Of a stretch of DNA of 64,000 bases, positions 44,279 through 55,420 are shown piece after piece. A model generated the notes under the pieces. That model searched no databases. It was not told where the DNA came from and worked only from the letters and a program-made list of their open reading frames with translations. The position numbers and the translations under genes were made by a program. Each line of letters starts with the position of its first letter. Position 1 is the first letter of the stretch. The stretch is from Lyophyllum atratum (lineage: Eukaryota > Basidiomycota > Agaricomycetes > Agaricales > Lyophyllaceae). The stretch covers positions 310,001 to 374,000 of the forward strand of contig JACGCN010000010.1 of assembly GCA_014905825.1 (NCBI GenBank), in the 5' to 3' direction.

Positions 44279-46070
44279 ATGCATCGGCTGTCCCGTCAAG
44301 TTCTCTGTTCCAGCAGTCTTTCACGCGTGGCGCGCGTGCAAAGGCCCTCGGGATCCTGTAGCCGCCTTAATGCGGTCTGGGGACGCCATTATGCCAGCTC
44401 AAATCGACCAATGCCGGCCACGGAGAAGTTCGACAGGCTCTTCGCTTCACTGCGGCCAAAGATGGGGGAGGATGAGCTGGCAATGACTCTCGCGGCGTTA
44501 ATTGGCTCAACAAGGGGCCCAGCCAAGCAGAAAAAGCTGCAGAAGGCTATTCCGAAGTTCACAAACGCTGGTGGGATTAACAAGGAATCGCTCGAAAAAA
44601 AAGTGAACCACCTGCTTGCGAATCCACCAGCAGATAACTTTGAGTCTTTCGTGGCCCAAATACCCACAAGTACGTGCTTTGAGTGTGGTTATAACTAGTT
44701 GCTCATTCCGAATAGATGATACGTCGAAGGGGCCCAATACCCGGAACGCGACATTCTACGAAGGTAAGTACACTATCTCTGGTAAAGTCGCAACTAATAT
44801 CCCTCGCAGAGCTCCCAGATGACCCCTCACTTCCCCACCCCTTCGACCAGTTAATGGAACACCTGCAACGTCCGGAAGTACGACGCACGTTGGAAGCTCT
44901 GCGACCCCTCGAGAGGCAGGAAATTATGGAACATGTACAATTCATTGCTAGCGAGCCCGACGAAATGGAGGGCTTGATTCAGGTAGCCGAGCTACTCGCG
45001 GACTACGATGTTCCGGTACGCTATCAGCGACGAGTTCAGCCTGCCGTCCAAGAAGCAGCAAGACCCAGTTTCGTGGCGGAATATCTAGCTAAGGCGCGAG
45101 AGGAGGATGAGGAATTGGATCTAGGTGAGCGTGCCGACGCGTCTTACCGTTTCTTCGTCTTACCTCCGTTGCAGAACTCAAAAAGGATGAAGCGAAGAGA
45201 TCTGCAGCAGTAATTGAGAGTGCCGTTTCTCAGGAGGCGGAGGAGGCCGAAGCGCCCGCAAAGCCTGCGCGCAACCCATACCCTGACCTCATGGTCTCAG
45301 ACCCTCTCCTCGACTCCCGCGACGTCCTCGAACTCCCGCCAGACAAAGACACCCCCTTCCACAACCGTGTCATCGTCCGCAACCACTCCTCCATCTTCAA
45401 CGAGGCACTTGCCGAAGACGGCTTCGACTTCGGCGCGGAAGACTACGTCCCCACTAAAACCGACGAGACGGAAGAGTCCGCGAGCTCGATCGAGAACCTG
45501 CCCTTCACGCCCCAGGAGCTGGGCAACCTCTACCGTTTTCCGCTTATCCACAAGCGTATCACGCAGCAGACGGGCAAGGGCAAGATCCATCGGCAGTTCG
45601 TGCTAATGGTCGTCGGAAACGGCGACGGCATGGTGGGGCTCGGGCAGGGCAAGGACGACGACGCCTCGCGTGCGGAGGCGAAAGCCTACGCACAGGCTGT
45701 GCGCAACATGGACTGGGTCGAGCGTTTCGAGAAGCGCACGATATGGACGAACATGGAGTCGAAGCTTGGCGCCACACAGGTCATTATGCGTCCACGGCCT
45801 GTTGGGTTCGGTTTGAGGTGCAACCCGAACTTGCATCAGGTGCTCAAGGCCGCAGGGATCAAGGACATCAGCGCCAAGGTCTGGGGCAGCCGCAACCCGA
45901 TTAATGTCATCAAGACTGCTTTTCGCATGCTCCAGGCCGGACATGCGCCGCTGGCGATGGGTGATGGTGTCGGAGGTCCGGGGAGGAAGCTGAACAAGGG
46001 GAGCGGGTTGAGGAGCAAGAACGACATGGAGCGGGAGCGTGGAAGGCAGCTCATCAGCTTGCGGAAGTAG
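44279..46070 (+). CDS. MRPS5: Mitochondrial ribosomal protein uS5m
   Basis: Component of the mitochondrial small ribosomal subunit at the mRNA entry side. The ATG at 44279 opens an Arg/Ser-rich presequence (MHRLSRQVLCSSSLSRVARV) typical of mitochondrial import. A long N-terminal extension follows, spliced across about three short introns (for example ATFYE to ELPDDPSLPHPFDQLMEHLQ, and LDLELKKDEAKRSA). The conserved S5 double-stranded RNA-binding part is LYRFPLIHKRITQQTGKGKI, RQFVLMVVGNGDGMVGLGQG and KDDDASRAEAKAYAQAVRNM, and the C-terminal half contains VIMRPRPVGFGLRCNPNLHQ, KAAGIKDISAKVWGSRNPIN and VIKTAFRMLQAG. It ends at TAG 46070. The fungal N-terminal extension, roughly 280 residues, makes it much longer than bacterial S5, as is usual for this family. 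Confidence 0.92.
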
Positions 46071-46951
46071 AGCCTGCACGATCTTATTGTGTTAATTATT
46101 TAAACCGCTTACCTATAATACATCCTATTCAAAGCAAGTCCGCGTGCCCATCGATGACAGCTATCACTCCTTGTCGCAGAGAAACCCGGACTTTTACGTC
46201 GAAACTGCAACTCGGTCCTTCAAGTTTCCGTACTGGGTAGACCTCACTATGTAGTAGCACAGTGCCGATGTTTCATCTCTACCCTAGATGCCAGAGACAG
46301 CAGGATACAACGTGCAACATGTCACCACGGCGAAGTCAAAAGACCTGAATTTGCGCAGCCTGAGCAAATCCTTACCTGCCTTCGGCGATTTCGCATCCAA
46401 ATGCAGAACGAAGCTCACCCGAATCAGGAACCTCTAACGATTTCATAAGTGGCGTTGTACAATGAGTTTTATATGTGCGTGTGCATACAACATGGCTACA
46501 AAACGTGGATGTAGGTCGTAATTCGTAATTACGAGTATGCTCCACGAAGGAAATGGGGGGGTAAAAATACAGAATCATAGTACAGGAAGTTTTACATACC
46601 AGCCTCCAGAATACCCGGGAAAAAATATGATGATGGTACTACAACGTGTGTACGTCGAAGTAATTTGAACAGATATTGCGAATGAAAGGATGGTGGTGGG
46701 GATCGACGCGTCAATCAATAAAAATAAGTGCTTGCGTAAAATGCACGTAAAATGCACGAAGGGTTATGGATGGGTGATGAAGGATGCCGATGATGATGAT
46801 AAAATGCAAGTGAACGTGAAACATGCTATGCGATGGATGCTTTAAATAAGAATGAGCGGAAAGGGGCAACGATTACACCATAAGGGAGTGAGTAGCAGAA
46901 TAGGAGGAGGCGGGAAAGAGGTAGAAGCGGTCTAATGAAGCCTACACAGTC
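46071..46951. other. Intergenic between convergent genes
   Basis: Both uS5m and the kinase end here. A/T-rich with short direct repeats (AAATGCACGTAAAATGCACG near 46739-46760). No gene, and the minus-strand frames at 46372-46757 are short and unrecognised. Confidence 0.5.
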
Positions 46952-49151
46952 TCACTGTGCGCCAGCGTAGGCAAACAATTTTCCGGGCATGAACCAGTGG
47001 CGCGGTTGACGAAAATGTGCACCTCGCTGATCTTGCAATGGAGCTGGGATCTCGATCGGCGCGGAGCGCTGCCCTTGCGTCGCAGAACCAGCCCAGATAC
47101 TTTTGAAAGGTGGCGCAACAGTCGCTTGATGGCCCGCAGCGGCTGAATATGTGTCAGCTGGAGTATGCCGTCCACCTGGCAGCGGCGCAGTCGGAGGAGG
47201 CGGCGGAGGAGGCGATGGTGATGAACGAGGGAAGAACTTGATAGGACTGAAGATGCTAGCCGCTTTGGATCGTGAGGAGCCGCCGTCATTGGATTCTTTT
47301 TTGGGTGCGAAAATTGTGATTGAAGGCCTTGAGGGGGAGACAACGTTGGTCATTGGGGTATAAATGGACGGAGAAGGCTGACTTGATTGGGGGTGGGTGA
47401 GACACTGTACCTGTGCACGGTACTCACACCAAGCGGTGTCGGGCGAGGGTGTCTCCGATCTCGTGAAAGACATCTCGCCGCTGTCGACGGAGCTATCGCT
47501 ATCGGAGTACACAGACGGGGAGGACATCTCCGTCGCTGTCGAGTCCCAGATGGATGGGGAGGTCATCTCCTTGTCGTTGAAGGAGTCCTCCATCGATACT
47601 GGCAAGACCATCGACGCCTTCGATTCCGATGCTGCGCTGGCAAAGAAGAAAGAAGAAGAATAAGGGTCGGAGGAGTAAGGATCATATTCCACGGCGGTGT
47701 GCATCATGGACGTCCCAGTCGAATGAGACGTGGCCATGCTCGCATTGGGGTCGTAGTACCGTGCCTGCTGCGCAAAGTTGGTCTCGATCGTAAGCCCCTT
47801 GCGGACGGGAGCGGTGGCCTGGTCCCCAAAGAGCATGTCGATGCTATTAGGAGTCACAGGTAACGATAACGTCCCTGAGGAGACAGGCGAAACAGGCGTG
47901 GCCGATCGCTGGAGCCAAGCAAGCGAGGACGAAGGCGACTCGATCGCCCTGGTCGCGCCGCTGGACGAATATGTCGTCCAAGGGTCGCCGTAGGTCGAGT
48001 CGTCCGCAATAGACGTGGAAGAGTGGTTTCTCGCGAAGACGATCTCGGACGTCGAGTCCTTGCTCCACTGCGAAACGAAGTCGACTCCCTCCGACTTGGG
48101 TGGCGGCGTCGACTCCTTGGTATCTTCGGACGACTCGCTGTCGATCTCCATGCCCGACTCCCAGGGGCAGCGGGCCATGCTACCCTCAAAGATAACACCG
48201 TCGGAGTAGAAGGTCTGCACGTCCTCGATCGCCTGGCGGAGCTCGCGTAGCGTCATCCTCTCCCTCCAGTCAACTTCTAGCATCTGGGTAAGGATGTCGT
48301 TAATCTCGGAGGAAATAGGGAGGACGGTGGGCAGGAACCCGAGGGGGTCGCGGAGGTAGGCGCGGAAGGTTTGGTCATCTGGAGTCGCGGACTTCCAGGG
48401 ATTCCGGCCGGTCGCAAGGTTGAGCAGGATAATCCCGAGCGACCATATATCGTTGAACATGGGGGAATAGTTGCCGGTGGGTGCGAAGTCCCCTCCCTGG
48501 CATTCTAAAAGAGGGGGGAACATTAGTTCCTCCTGACGATGGCGTGAAGAGATAGTTCCTACCTGGACTCATGTGGTACACGCTCCCAGTACGAAACTCC
48601 TCGCTTAACTTATCAGTCGTAGCGAGGCCGAAGTCGGTGATGGCGACGCGGAGGCCATCGTCGAAGCAGAGAACATTCTCTGGCTTCAAATCCCGATGAT
48701 AAATACCGAGGCTGTGGCAATACTCAACCGCATCGAGCAGCTGGAGGAATACATGCTTGATCAGGGCGTCGTCTCCGAGATAGCGACAGCTATGCAGAAT
48801 CTGCGTGAACAAGTCATGGTCGGGGGCATAATCCATAATGATATAAGTGCGGTTATAATCCTCGACGACACGATGGAGTGTGACGACACCCGGGTGCGAA
48901 GATGCAATTTGGTGGAGGGCAATCTCCCGGATGTGGATTTGGCGCTGGCGGGCCGTCTGGTGGGCCTGCGAAACGAGGCATTTGACGGCGTACGATTTGG
49001 GGGTGTGCGAACGGGTCTCCATCGCGCGGTAGACGACACCGTAGCCGCCCACGCCCAGAACTTCCACGAGCTCGAGGGAGTCTCCGTCAATGAGAGTCCC
49101 GACAGGGGGGTGGACGTCGGAAGATACAGCGGCTGAGGTCTTGTGAGACAT
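46952..49151 (-). CDS. Ran1/Pat1-like serine/threonine protein kinase
   Basis: Fungal kinases of the Ran1/Pat1/Ksp1/Vhs1 group act in nutrient and cell-cycle or mating signalling. The ATG at 49151 opens MSHKTSAAVSSDVHPPVGTL. Kinase landmarks are the Gly loop EVLGVGGYGVVYRAME, the ATP Lys in YAVKCL, the catalytic loop IYHRDLKPENVL, the DFG in VAITDFGLAT and the group-specific HMSPECQGGDF, created by splicing an intron near 48524-48579. Helix F is FNDIWSLGIILLNLATGRNP. The domain ends near residue 330 and all catalytic residues are present. A C-terminal tail of about 370 residues, rich in Ser/Pro/Thr and acidic stretches with a polyproline run, should be regulatory. One or two further short introns in the tail are possible (a GTACAG donor-like site near 47405). 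It ends at TGA 46952. Confidence 0.9.
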
Positions 49152-50677
49152 GGAGGCTGTATGTGCTGAAGAAAAGGTCTAGAGGGACCGAGGAATGGTG
49201 AGCACCAGTGCAAACGAAGACTTCGGAATACAGGAAGACAGAGGGAAAGGTGGGTTATAAGTCGACGGCGTGTTCCCCCATTTGTGGGCAAACGTGACTG
49301 CCGACCCTTTCGCGCGTGTAGAACATGAGGTATCAAAACAGATTTCACTCACAAGGCGCTAGACACGCGCTGATGCGTCTACAGGCCTGAATGCAGAACG
49401 AGGGTGCTGTGGGCTCTGGGAATATTGCAAGACGATTCCCTCGATTTTCTGAGTCGGTATATAACTCGGTTGGCGCGGAGAGGCGGAAGATGACCACATC
49501 AGACAGATTAGGGTTTCCGCAATATGGTCATGGGGTGCAAGGCGGTGCATCTCTGAGACAGTTCCCTCTTGTGTATCAGAGATAACCCTCCGATTGCGTA
49601 CATATTAGTAAGAGGAGCGATCAGAGACAATGTTGCACCTCCGCTTGGAGCGAAGAACGGATTCCACAGCAATGTCGAATATGCCACTATAGCTTTTTGG
49701 AAACTTCACATTCTCCTAGGGCAAGGTGTAGATGCTCAGAAACAGTTGCCGTAGCTTGCGAGCCCTCTAAAGGGCGATTCGACACCAGTCGCCGCATGTT
49801 CGCTTTGGTGAAAACAAGGGAGCACATTCGATCGACAGGGGGTTGAACGCCATCCGTTCCGCTTCTGATCTGCTGGTCACCTCCTGCCTCCGGTGTGCGA
49901 TGGGGATAAGGATTCCATGGTGGGCCAGGAGCAGGGGAGGTGCTTTTGACGTTCGTATGACATTTGAGTTATATCAAACGATCGAGGGGAGCTCTGCGTC
50001 CCTTGGAAGTGAATTATTTACGTGGGTCATGGGTCCTCGATGACGCCCATGTCCGCCAAGCGGGGCTTGAGGTCGAAGCTTGAAGTCTATGTCGGATCCT
50101 GTACGCTTAACCGTCACTATTAATCAGAAAACCAGCGAGGAAAACTGTGTGCAGTTTAAGTCAGGGAGATGTCCATGTCAGATTCTGACGAGAGACCTAA
50201 GGTGAATGATCATGATGACTAGAAGGCTCAGTACTTGTCCTCCTTGATGCCTCTGCTCCTCCTCCCCCCGAGTCCGCAGCACCAACGAGACTTCCAGGAA
50301 GGCTCTGAGTGGGGTAAATTTTTATCCCTGTTGTCAAGAGACCCAGCAACAAGGATCAGGGAGGCCCACGACTGGCCCAGGACTGGTCCAGGCACGGCAT
50401 AGGCGACCTCCAGCGTCGCCGAGGACCACATCGCGTTTGTTTATCCACGTGATACTGCCGCGCCAATTGTTTGGCACACGTGATGCCAAACAATTTAAGT
50501 GGAGTTTGGTTTGGTTCCGACTTGACATTATACTCTTGCCATCGTCGTTCACGACGGTGCTGAGTTCTCAGTGCCCGCCCTGCTCATTGTCAGGCATCTC
50601 CTCGCCAGCATATCTCTATCCCAAATATAATCGCTAAGCATCGCAACCGCCCAACTACCCGCCATCTCGTCACCAAA
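49152..50677. other. 1.5-kb divergent intergenic region
   Basis: Separates the kinase start (49151) from the KEN-box protein start (50678) and should contain both promoters. Short frames such as 49843-50043 and 50228-50552 are not recognisable. Two near-palindromic CACGTG cores occur near 50445-50480 (CCACGTGATACTG and GCACACGTGATG), possible bHLH sites upstream of 50678. Confidence 0.4.
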
Positions 50678-51587
50678 ATGTCGCTCCGAACGTTCACCGT
50701 TTTCCAGGATGTGCCCTCTACCGACTCTTCGAAGGCCAAGACACCCACCATCTCCACTATCACATCTGCGACACTGTCCTCGAAACCAACCAACATAAAC
50801 AATGCCACCGCTCCTACAACCGCCGAGAAGGAGAACGTACACCCTCTGACGGGGGAACGTGCAGGACCGAGTAATAACAACACGAAGAAGCGCAAGACAT
50901 CTGTGCTGGCCACCAAGGTCCATGCGCCTCTTGGCACGAAGAAGCAGAAGGAGTCGAAGGAACTGAAGGAGTCGAACCCTGATGCGAAGAAGCGGAAATC
51001 ATCGTCCACTTCAACCGCTAAACCCAAGTCGGGTGTCAAGAAGGACGGGAAGACTGCTACCTCGTCGAGAAAGTCAGTGAAGAAGCCGTCGCGCCGGGTG
51101 TCGCCGTTGCCCAAGGTTGACGAGGAGGCAGAGGCAGGGAGAGAGCAAGAGCGGATAACCCAGGCCGAGATTGATTCGCGGTGTTACGAGCTGACGGTGC
51201 AGCCGTTGGCGGACCTGTCCCAAGCGTACGATCAGGGCTCCTCCTTCGAAACACCCAGCGTTGATGACGACAAGGTGAAATTCCGATCCGTCAAGGTCAG
51301 TGGATCCCAACCCACCTCTAACTGCGGTGCAGTGTATTAATTTTCATTCCCTGTTACAGGAGTCGTCGTTGGAGCCTGAGATCCGTGACTACTTCTCGTC
51401 TCCTCCCCAATCATCTGCCCTCCCCTCCGGCTCTGAAGCTGCACCCACCTTGGATGGTCGAGCCTTCTCCACGCCGGAGCGCAAGCAGATCTACGCTGCC
51501 TTCACCTTCACCTCGCCCTCGCCTTCCAGCGAGCGCTTCAGCAAGGCCACCCGCGCCAACAGCATTCCACGCCTCGAACTCGTGTAA
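50678..51587 (+). CDS. KEN-box protein, possible cell-cycle regulator
   Basis: ATG 50678 starts MSLRTFTVFQDVPSTDSSKA. Near residue 50 the sequence AEKENVHPLTGERAG contains a KEN box, a degron read by the anaphase-promoting complex with Cdh1. A Lys/Arg-rich middle (NTKKRKTSVLATK, DAKKRKSSSTST) offers nuclear localisation signals. A predicted helix carries RITQAEIDSRCYELTVQPLA and DLSQAYDQGSSFETPS. An intron (GTCAGT donor, about 51296-51359) joins to ESSLEPEIRDYFSSPP; the end is FSTPERKQIYAAFTFTSPSP, then RLELV and TAA 51587. Several Ser/Thr-Pro sites could be Cdk targets. Fungal securins and G1/S regulators such as Whi5/Nrm1 share this short, disordered, KEN-bearing layout, but I cannot assign it to either. 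Role is inference. Confidence 0.65.
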
Positions 51588-52758
51588 AAATTACGTCATC
51601 CGATTCCGGTCGCTTGTATAATAGCCGCACCACTATCGCCACCACCTGCCGTCTCCCTCTGTCGCCCCTCGATTCTGCTCTGACGTCTGACCTCGCGCTG
51701 CCCCTTATACTGCCCTTCTGCTCCGGTCCCGACGACTCTCGTATGCACGCACGAACAATCTGCTATCCATCGCATCGCAAATGTACCCCACAGCCCTGAC
51801 AATGCATTCTACGCACGTCGCATCAATCATCATTTACGCGCACCATTTTTCTAGTCCCTCTCATCCATCACCTCAATTTATCCATCGCCTTATCACATCC
51901 ACTATTCTCTTCATCTGCACATATTTTTTTCTTGGTATATATCTGGTTCTCAATTTACCCCATCCTCCTCACATTGGCGTCTTTTCCTTATCTATCTATC
52001 CGCATCATATCCATGGGTTACATTCATCGTCCATCCATACCATCGCAGTTATTCCATCTCCTACTCAGCGTTGTTTTGTCTTGCTTTATCATTATCTTCA
52101 CCTGTATAAGCTTCCCGTCTGCCTCAGTCTCTCGAAAAATAAAAAATAAAAAATAGAGCTTGGACACTATGTTGGAATACAGCGTCAGCCTACCTCGATT
52201 CATTGAATTCACGTCCCGAACGTCATTGTAACTTCACGAAGTCAACCACGTCCCTGCCACCCTGAACATTATTGACGTCAAAAAGCAACAAGCAGCGCCC
52301 CAAAAACGTTCAACCAAATGCAGCTGACGGCGTGTACGAGCATTGTGTATGAATCCCTTCCGAATGGAAGCGCCAGGGAGGCGCCCAATACAAGCCCAAC
52401 CAACACCTTCCGCGTAATGTTCCATTCGATCGATCACTTTGTATACAAAAAAATTGGCTCCGCGAGCCGATGTCAAACTCCTTTCTCTCCGAATCCATAC
52501 ACGCGTGAATGGTCTTTATAGGAGAGTACCAATCTTCCATTCCTGCCACTCTTCGCATTCTGGGATGGAATACATTGTCCCTGCCTCGATGAAGACCCGT
52601 CCCTGCGACTCCACAACACAACCCTTCCGGAAGGGGACGTTGAAGTCTTGATCGGTATTAGGTGGAGCGGGTGACACAGGCAGGCCGGTAAGATGTTCCA
52701 GTCTCCCTGTTATCGCGTGGGTGGCGCTGCACGGTTTCGACCCAATGGCCAAGCCATA
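51588..52758. other. Intergenic between convergent genes
   Basis: Plus strand pyrimidine-rich to about 52130, then an A-rich stretch with overlapping AATAAA-like signals (about 52135-52155) suited to 3' processing of the upstream gene. Open frames here are low complexity or antisense. No gene seen. Confidence 0.5.
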
Positions 52759-54957
52759 TCAGCGATAGATAGTCGGATGTCTTGGCTACACGCAAGTAAG
52801 GGCAGTCAGTCCACAACCCCCTCACCCTCAATCAAAAACACCGCATACCTGTCCAAGCGCCCTCTCCATCTCCAAAGCCCACAGCCCCTTCAACGCCCCA
52901 TCAAGTCTCTTATTCACCCCATACTCATACTCAAATCTCATCTTCATCATCCTCTCCACCTCCAACGCCGGCTCCAACAGCCCCGCCGCCGTGAACCCCT
53001 CAATCATCCTTCCATACGTCGTGAGCCGCGGCAACGCCACCTCCACCTTCCCATCATACCCCCTCACCCGCATCCCCTTCCCTCTCCTCATACCCTTTCT
53101 TTTATCATCCGCCCCAGCTTCAATGCGCCCCAACAACTCCATAGCCTCCCCAACCCTCCCCGCCCTCGCCAACACCCCCGCCATCGTCTCCACCTGCCTC
53201 AAATACGGCATCCCACCCCCACCCCCACCCTCCGAGTCTCCCAAAACACCCCTCGCGTCCTCCGGGCTGCCGCACGCCCCAAACGCCCCAACAAACGTAG
53301 ACAGCACCTCGTACGACTCCCGATTCCCGATGCGCACGTCCCTGGTGGCGGCGCGGTAGGACGCGTACAGCGCTTGCATCGTAGCCAGGGGCCAGGGCAG
53401 GCCCAGCACGAGCCGGATGAGGGGCTTGAGGACGAGCCACCGGTCGCGCAGGACGTACTTCGGGAACGGGGCTGGACCGATCCGGAGCTGCTGTTGCGCG
53501 GCGATGCGGAGGAGGGTGTGGGTGAAGATGCCGGGGAGCGGGAGTTTGGTATCGAAGTAGGTCATGTAGAGCCTGAGGACCTCTGTGTAGTTGCCTTCTT
53601 TGTTGTGATATCGCAGCTCGGCTTTCATCCATGCGATACCGTAGTATTTGCCGCCGGAGAGGGCACGATGGCGGAGCCACCTGATGACACGGTGGGAGCC
53701 GCCGACGGTCTTGAAGGCGGAGAGGAAGTGGATGATTGGGAGGGGGTTGGGGGAGGTTCGGGTCCGATGGGTGCTTTTGAAGAAGCGGAGCTGCGCGGCG
53801 ACCCCTTGGCGGGAGATGGTGGGTCTTGGGGTGTTCTTGGATTGCTCAACAACCGGTGAGTGGGCAGTCCTTTCATGGGTATGTGGGGTACTCGTGGTGA
53901 CGGGAGAATGTGGTAGTGAGCGCTGCGGTGTATCGACGCCTGTAACGTTCGTCGTAGGTCTAGATAGATTGAATGGCGTCGACGTGAAGTCGCCCAGATT
54001 AAGCCGTAATTTGTCGTAGTCCATGTGTCTTTTTACTGTTTTGATGACGTCCCGTCTACCACCGTCCTCCAGCGCTTGAATAAGCAGTGTATATATCCGA
54101 TTCGAAAGCGTAAAATTCCGTTCCAACTCAACGAGAGACATGGCATGGTCCAGCCACCCGGCTTCGCAGCAAATCTCAATAGCAGAATTCCGGTATCGCC
54201 TAGCTGTCTCCTCTGCTCCCCTCGGATAGTGCGTCGATTGGTATTGCACCGCTGCCCGCTCCATATCGTAGAGCCACCTGACCCCAGCATCCGCTGACGC
54301 AAACCGGATGACGATCGGTAGGATTTCGTCAAACATGGGTTGAAGATAGCCTTTGGATGCAGAAATAATCCCAAAACGTAAGATAAGTGGGAGGCGTCCA
54401 GAAGGCGAGCCAGAGCGAATCAGGACGTGACGTGCCTCCTTGAAAGGGCCAGGATGGGAAGGCGGACTCGACTGGTCGTATTCTGGGACCAGCGAGAACC
54501 ACGTTGTGAAATGAGCCAGACACTGCTCCGGGTCCGCCCATCGCAGATTCGCGATCGCAGCCTGTTCGTAGATGGGGTGATGCTCGATGTCTACCCCGCG
54601 TTCTACGAGCTGGAGACGTAACCGGTCTGCGGCACCGATTTTGTCTTCCTTCACGAGGTGTACTAGGGTTGCATTTGACAGCTGGGGCGATTCCTGGACC
54701 TGGGTGGGTTCGTCGTATAACCACGAGGTCGGGGAGGTTCCGGAAATGAGATGTCTGATGGCTGAATTCGAAGAGCACCTTCGGGGTGCTATTGTCCATC
54801 CATGAACGAGACCTCGGGTCTTCGTGGTTTGGTATCCTGGTCCAAATACATGGACGCGTCTTGGCTTCGAGGTAGTCCTTAGCCCGTTACGAGATCCAAT
54901 GAATTGTGTCTGTGCTGCGAGTCGACTCTGTGCCCTATAGAGACCATTGAATTTCAT
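52759..54957 (-). CDS. Helical-repeat (PPR-like) protein, probably mitochondrial
   Basis: A long frame starts with MKFNGLYRAQSRLAAQTQFI at ATG 54957, an Arg-rich amphipathic start suitable as a mitochondrial presequence; an ATG at 54999 lies upstream in frame. The body is almost entirely alpha-helical with recurring helix pairs about 35 residues apart (AIEICCEAGWLDHAMSLVEL, NRIYTLLIQALEDGGRRDVI, GRMIEGFTAAGLLEPALEVE), typical of degenerate pentatricopeptide repeats that bind organellar RNA. A 63-base intron (52786-52848, GTATGC...TAG) adds the short ending PRHPTIYR at TGA 52759; without it the frame ends at 52828. Spliced length is about 710 residues. Family membership is weak and rests on pattern, not a clear motif. 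A plus-strand frame of 388 codons through the same DNA is a Pro-rich shadow. Confidence 0.65.
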
Positions 54958-55420
54958 ATCATATCTGTTCTTCACATTCAGATATTTTGAGCCATCCATA
55001 GCATAGGTAGACACGCACCAGACACCTATACAAGATGGTGAAGCCCACTCGGGAGTCGGGAGTTTGGGCAACTTGAACTTTTCTGCCTTCACATTTGTGT
55101 GACAGACCTGCACGTGCCTGTGATTACCCAAATATGGCCCTCAAAAATCCTTGGATTCGGTCCTTCATCCGGTTATTGAGCTCCTAAGAGCTTCCTATTC
55201 TCTGCTCGGTGAGCAACATCCATGCTCGTCGTGGCTTCCACGTACGCGAAATCTCACATCATCACTCACATGTCTCGGACATCGCAGGTAATGCAACAGC
55301 ACTAAGCACCGGCGTCTTGATTTCTCCGAGGTATCTCCGACGTTCAAAAGGACACCCAACCCTGCACGACCACTTTTTGTCTTGATTCCTCCCGCAGAGT
55401 CCGAATACCCCATATTCACG
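54958..55420. other. Divergent promoter region, PPR-like gene and MFS transporter
   Basis: Separates the divergent starts at 54957 and 55421. The minus frame of the PPR-like gene stays open to 55131 but lacks an ATG beyond 54999. Nothing else is seen. Confidence 0.45.

Noticed and set aside
52693..53859. 388-codon plus-strand frame rich in Pro, His and Arg
   Set aside because: It is antisense to the PPR-like gene; its composition is what the reverse strand of that gene's GC-rich codons produces.
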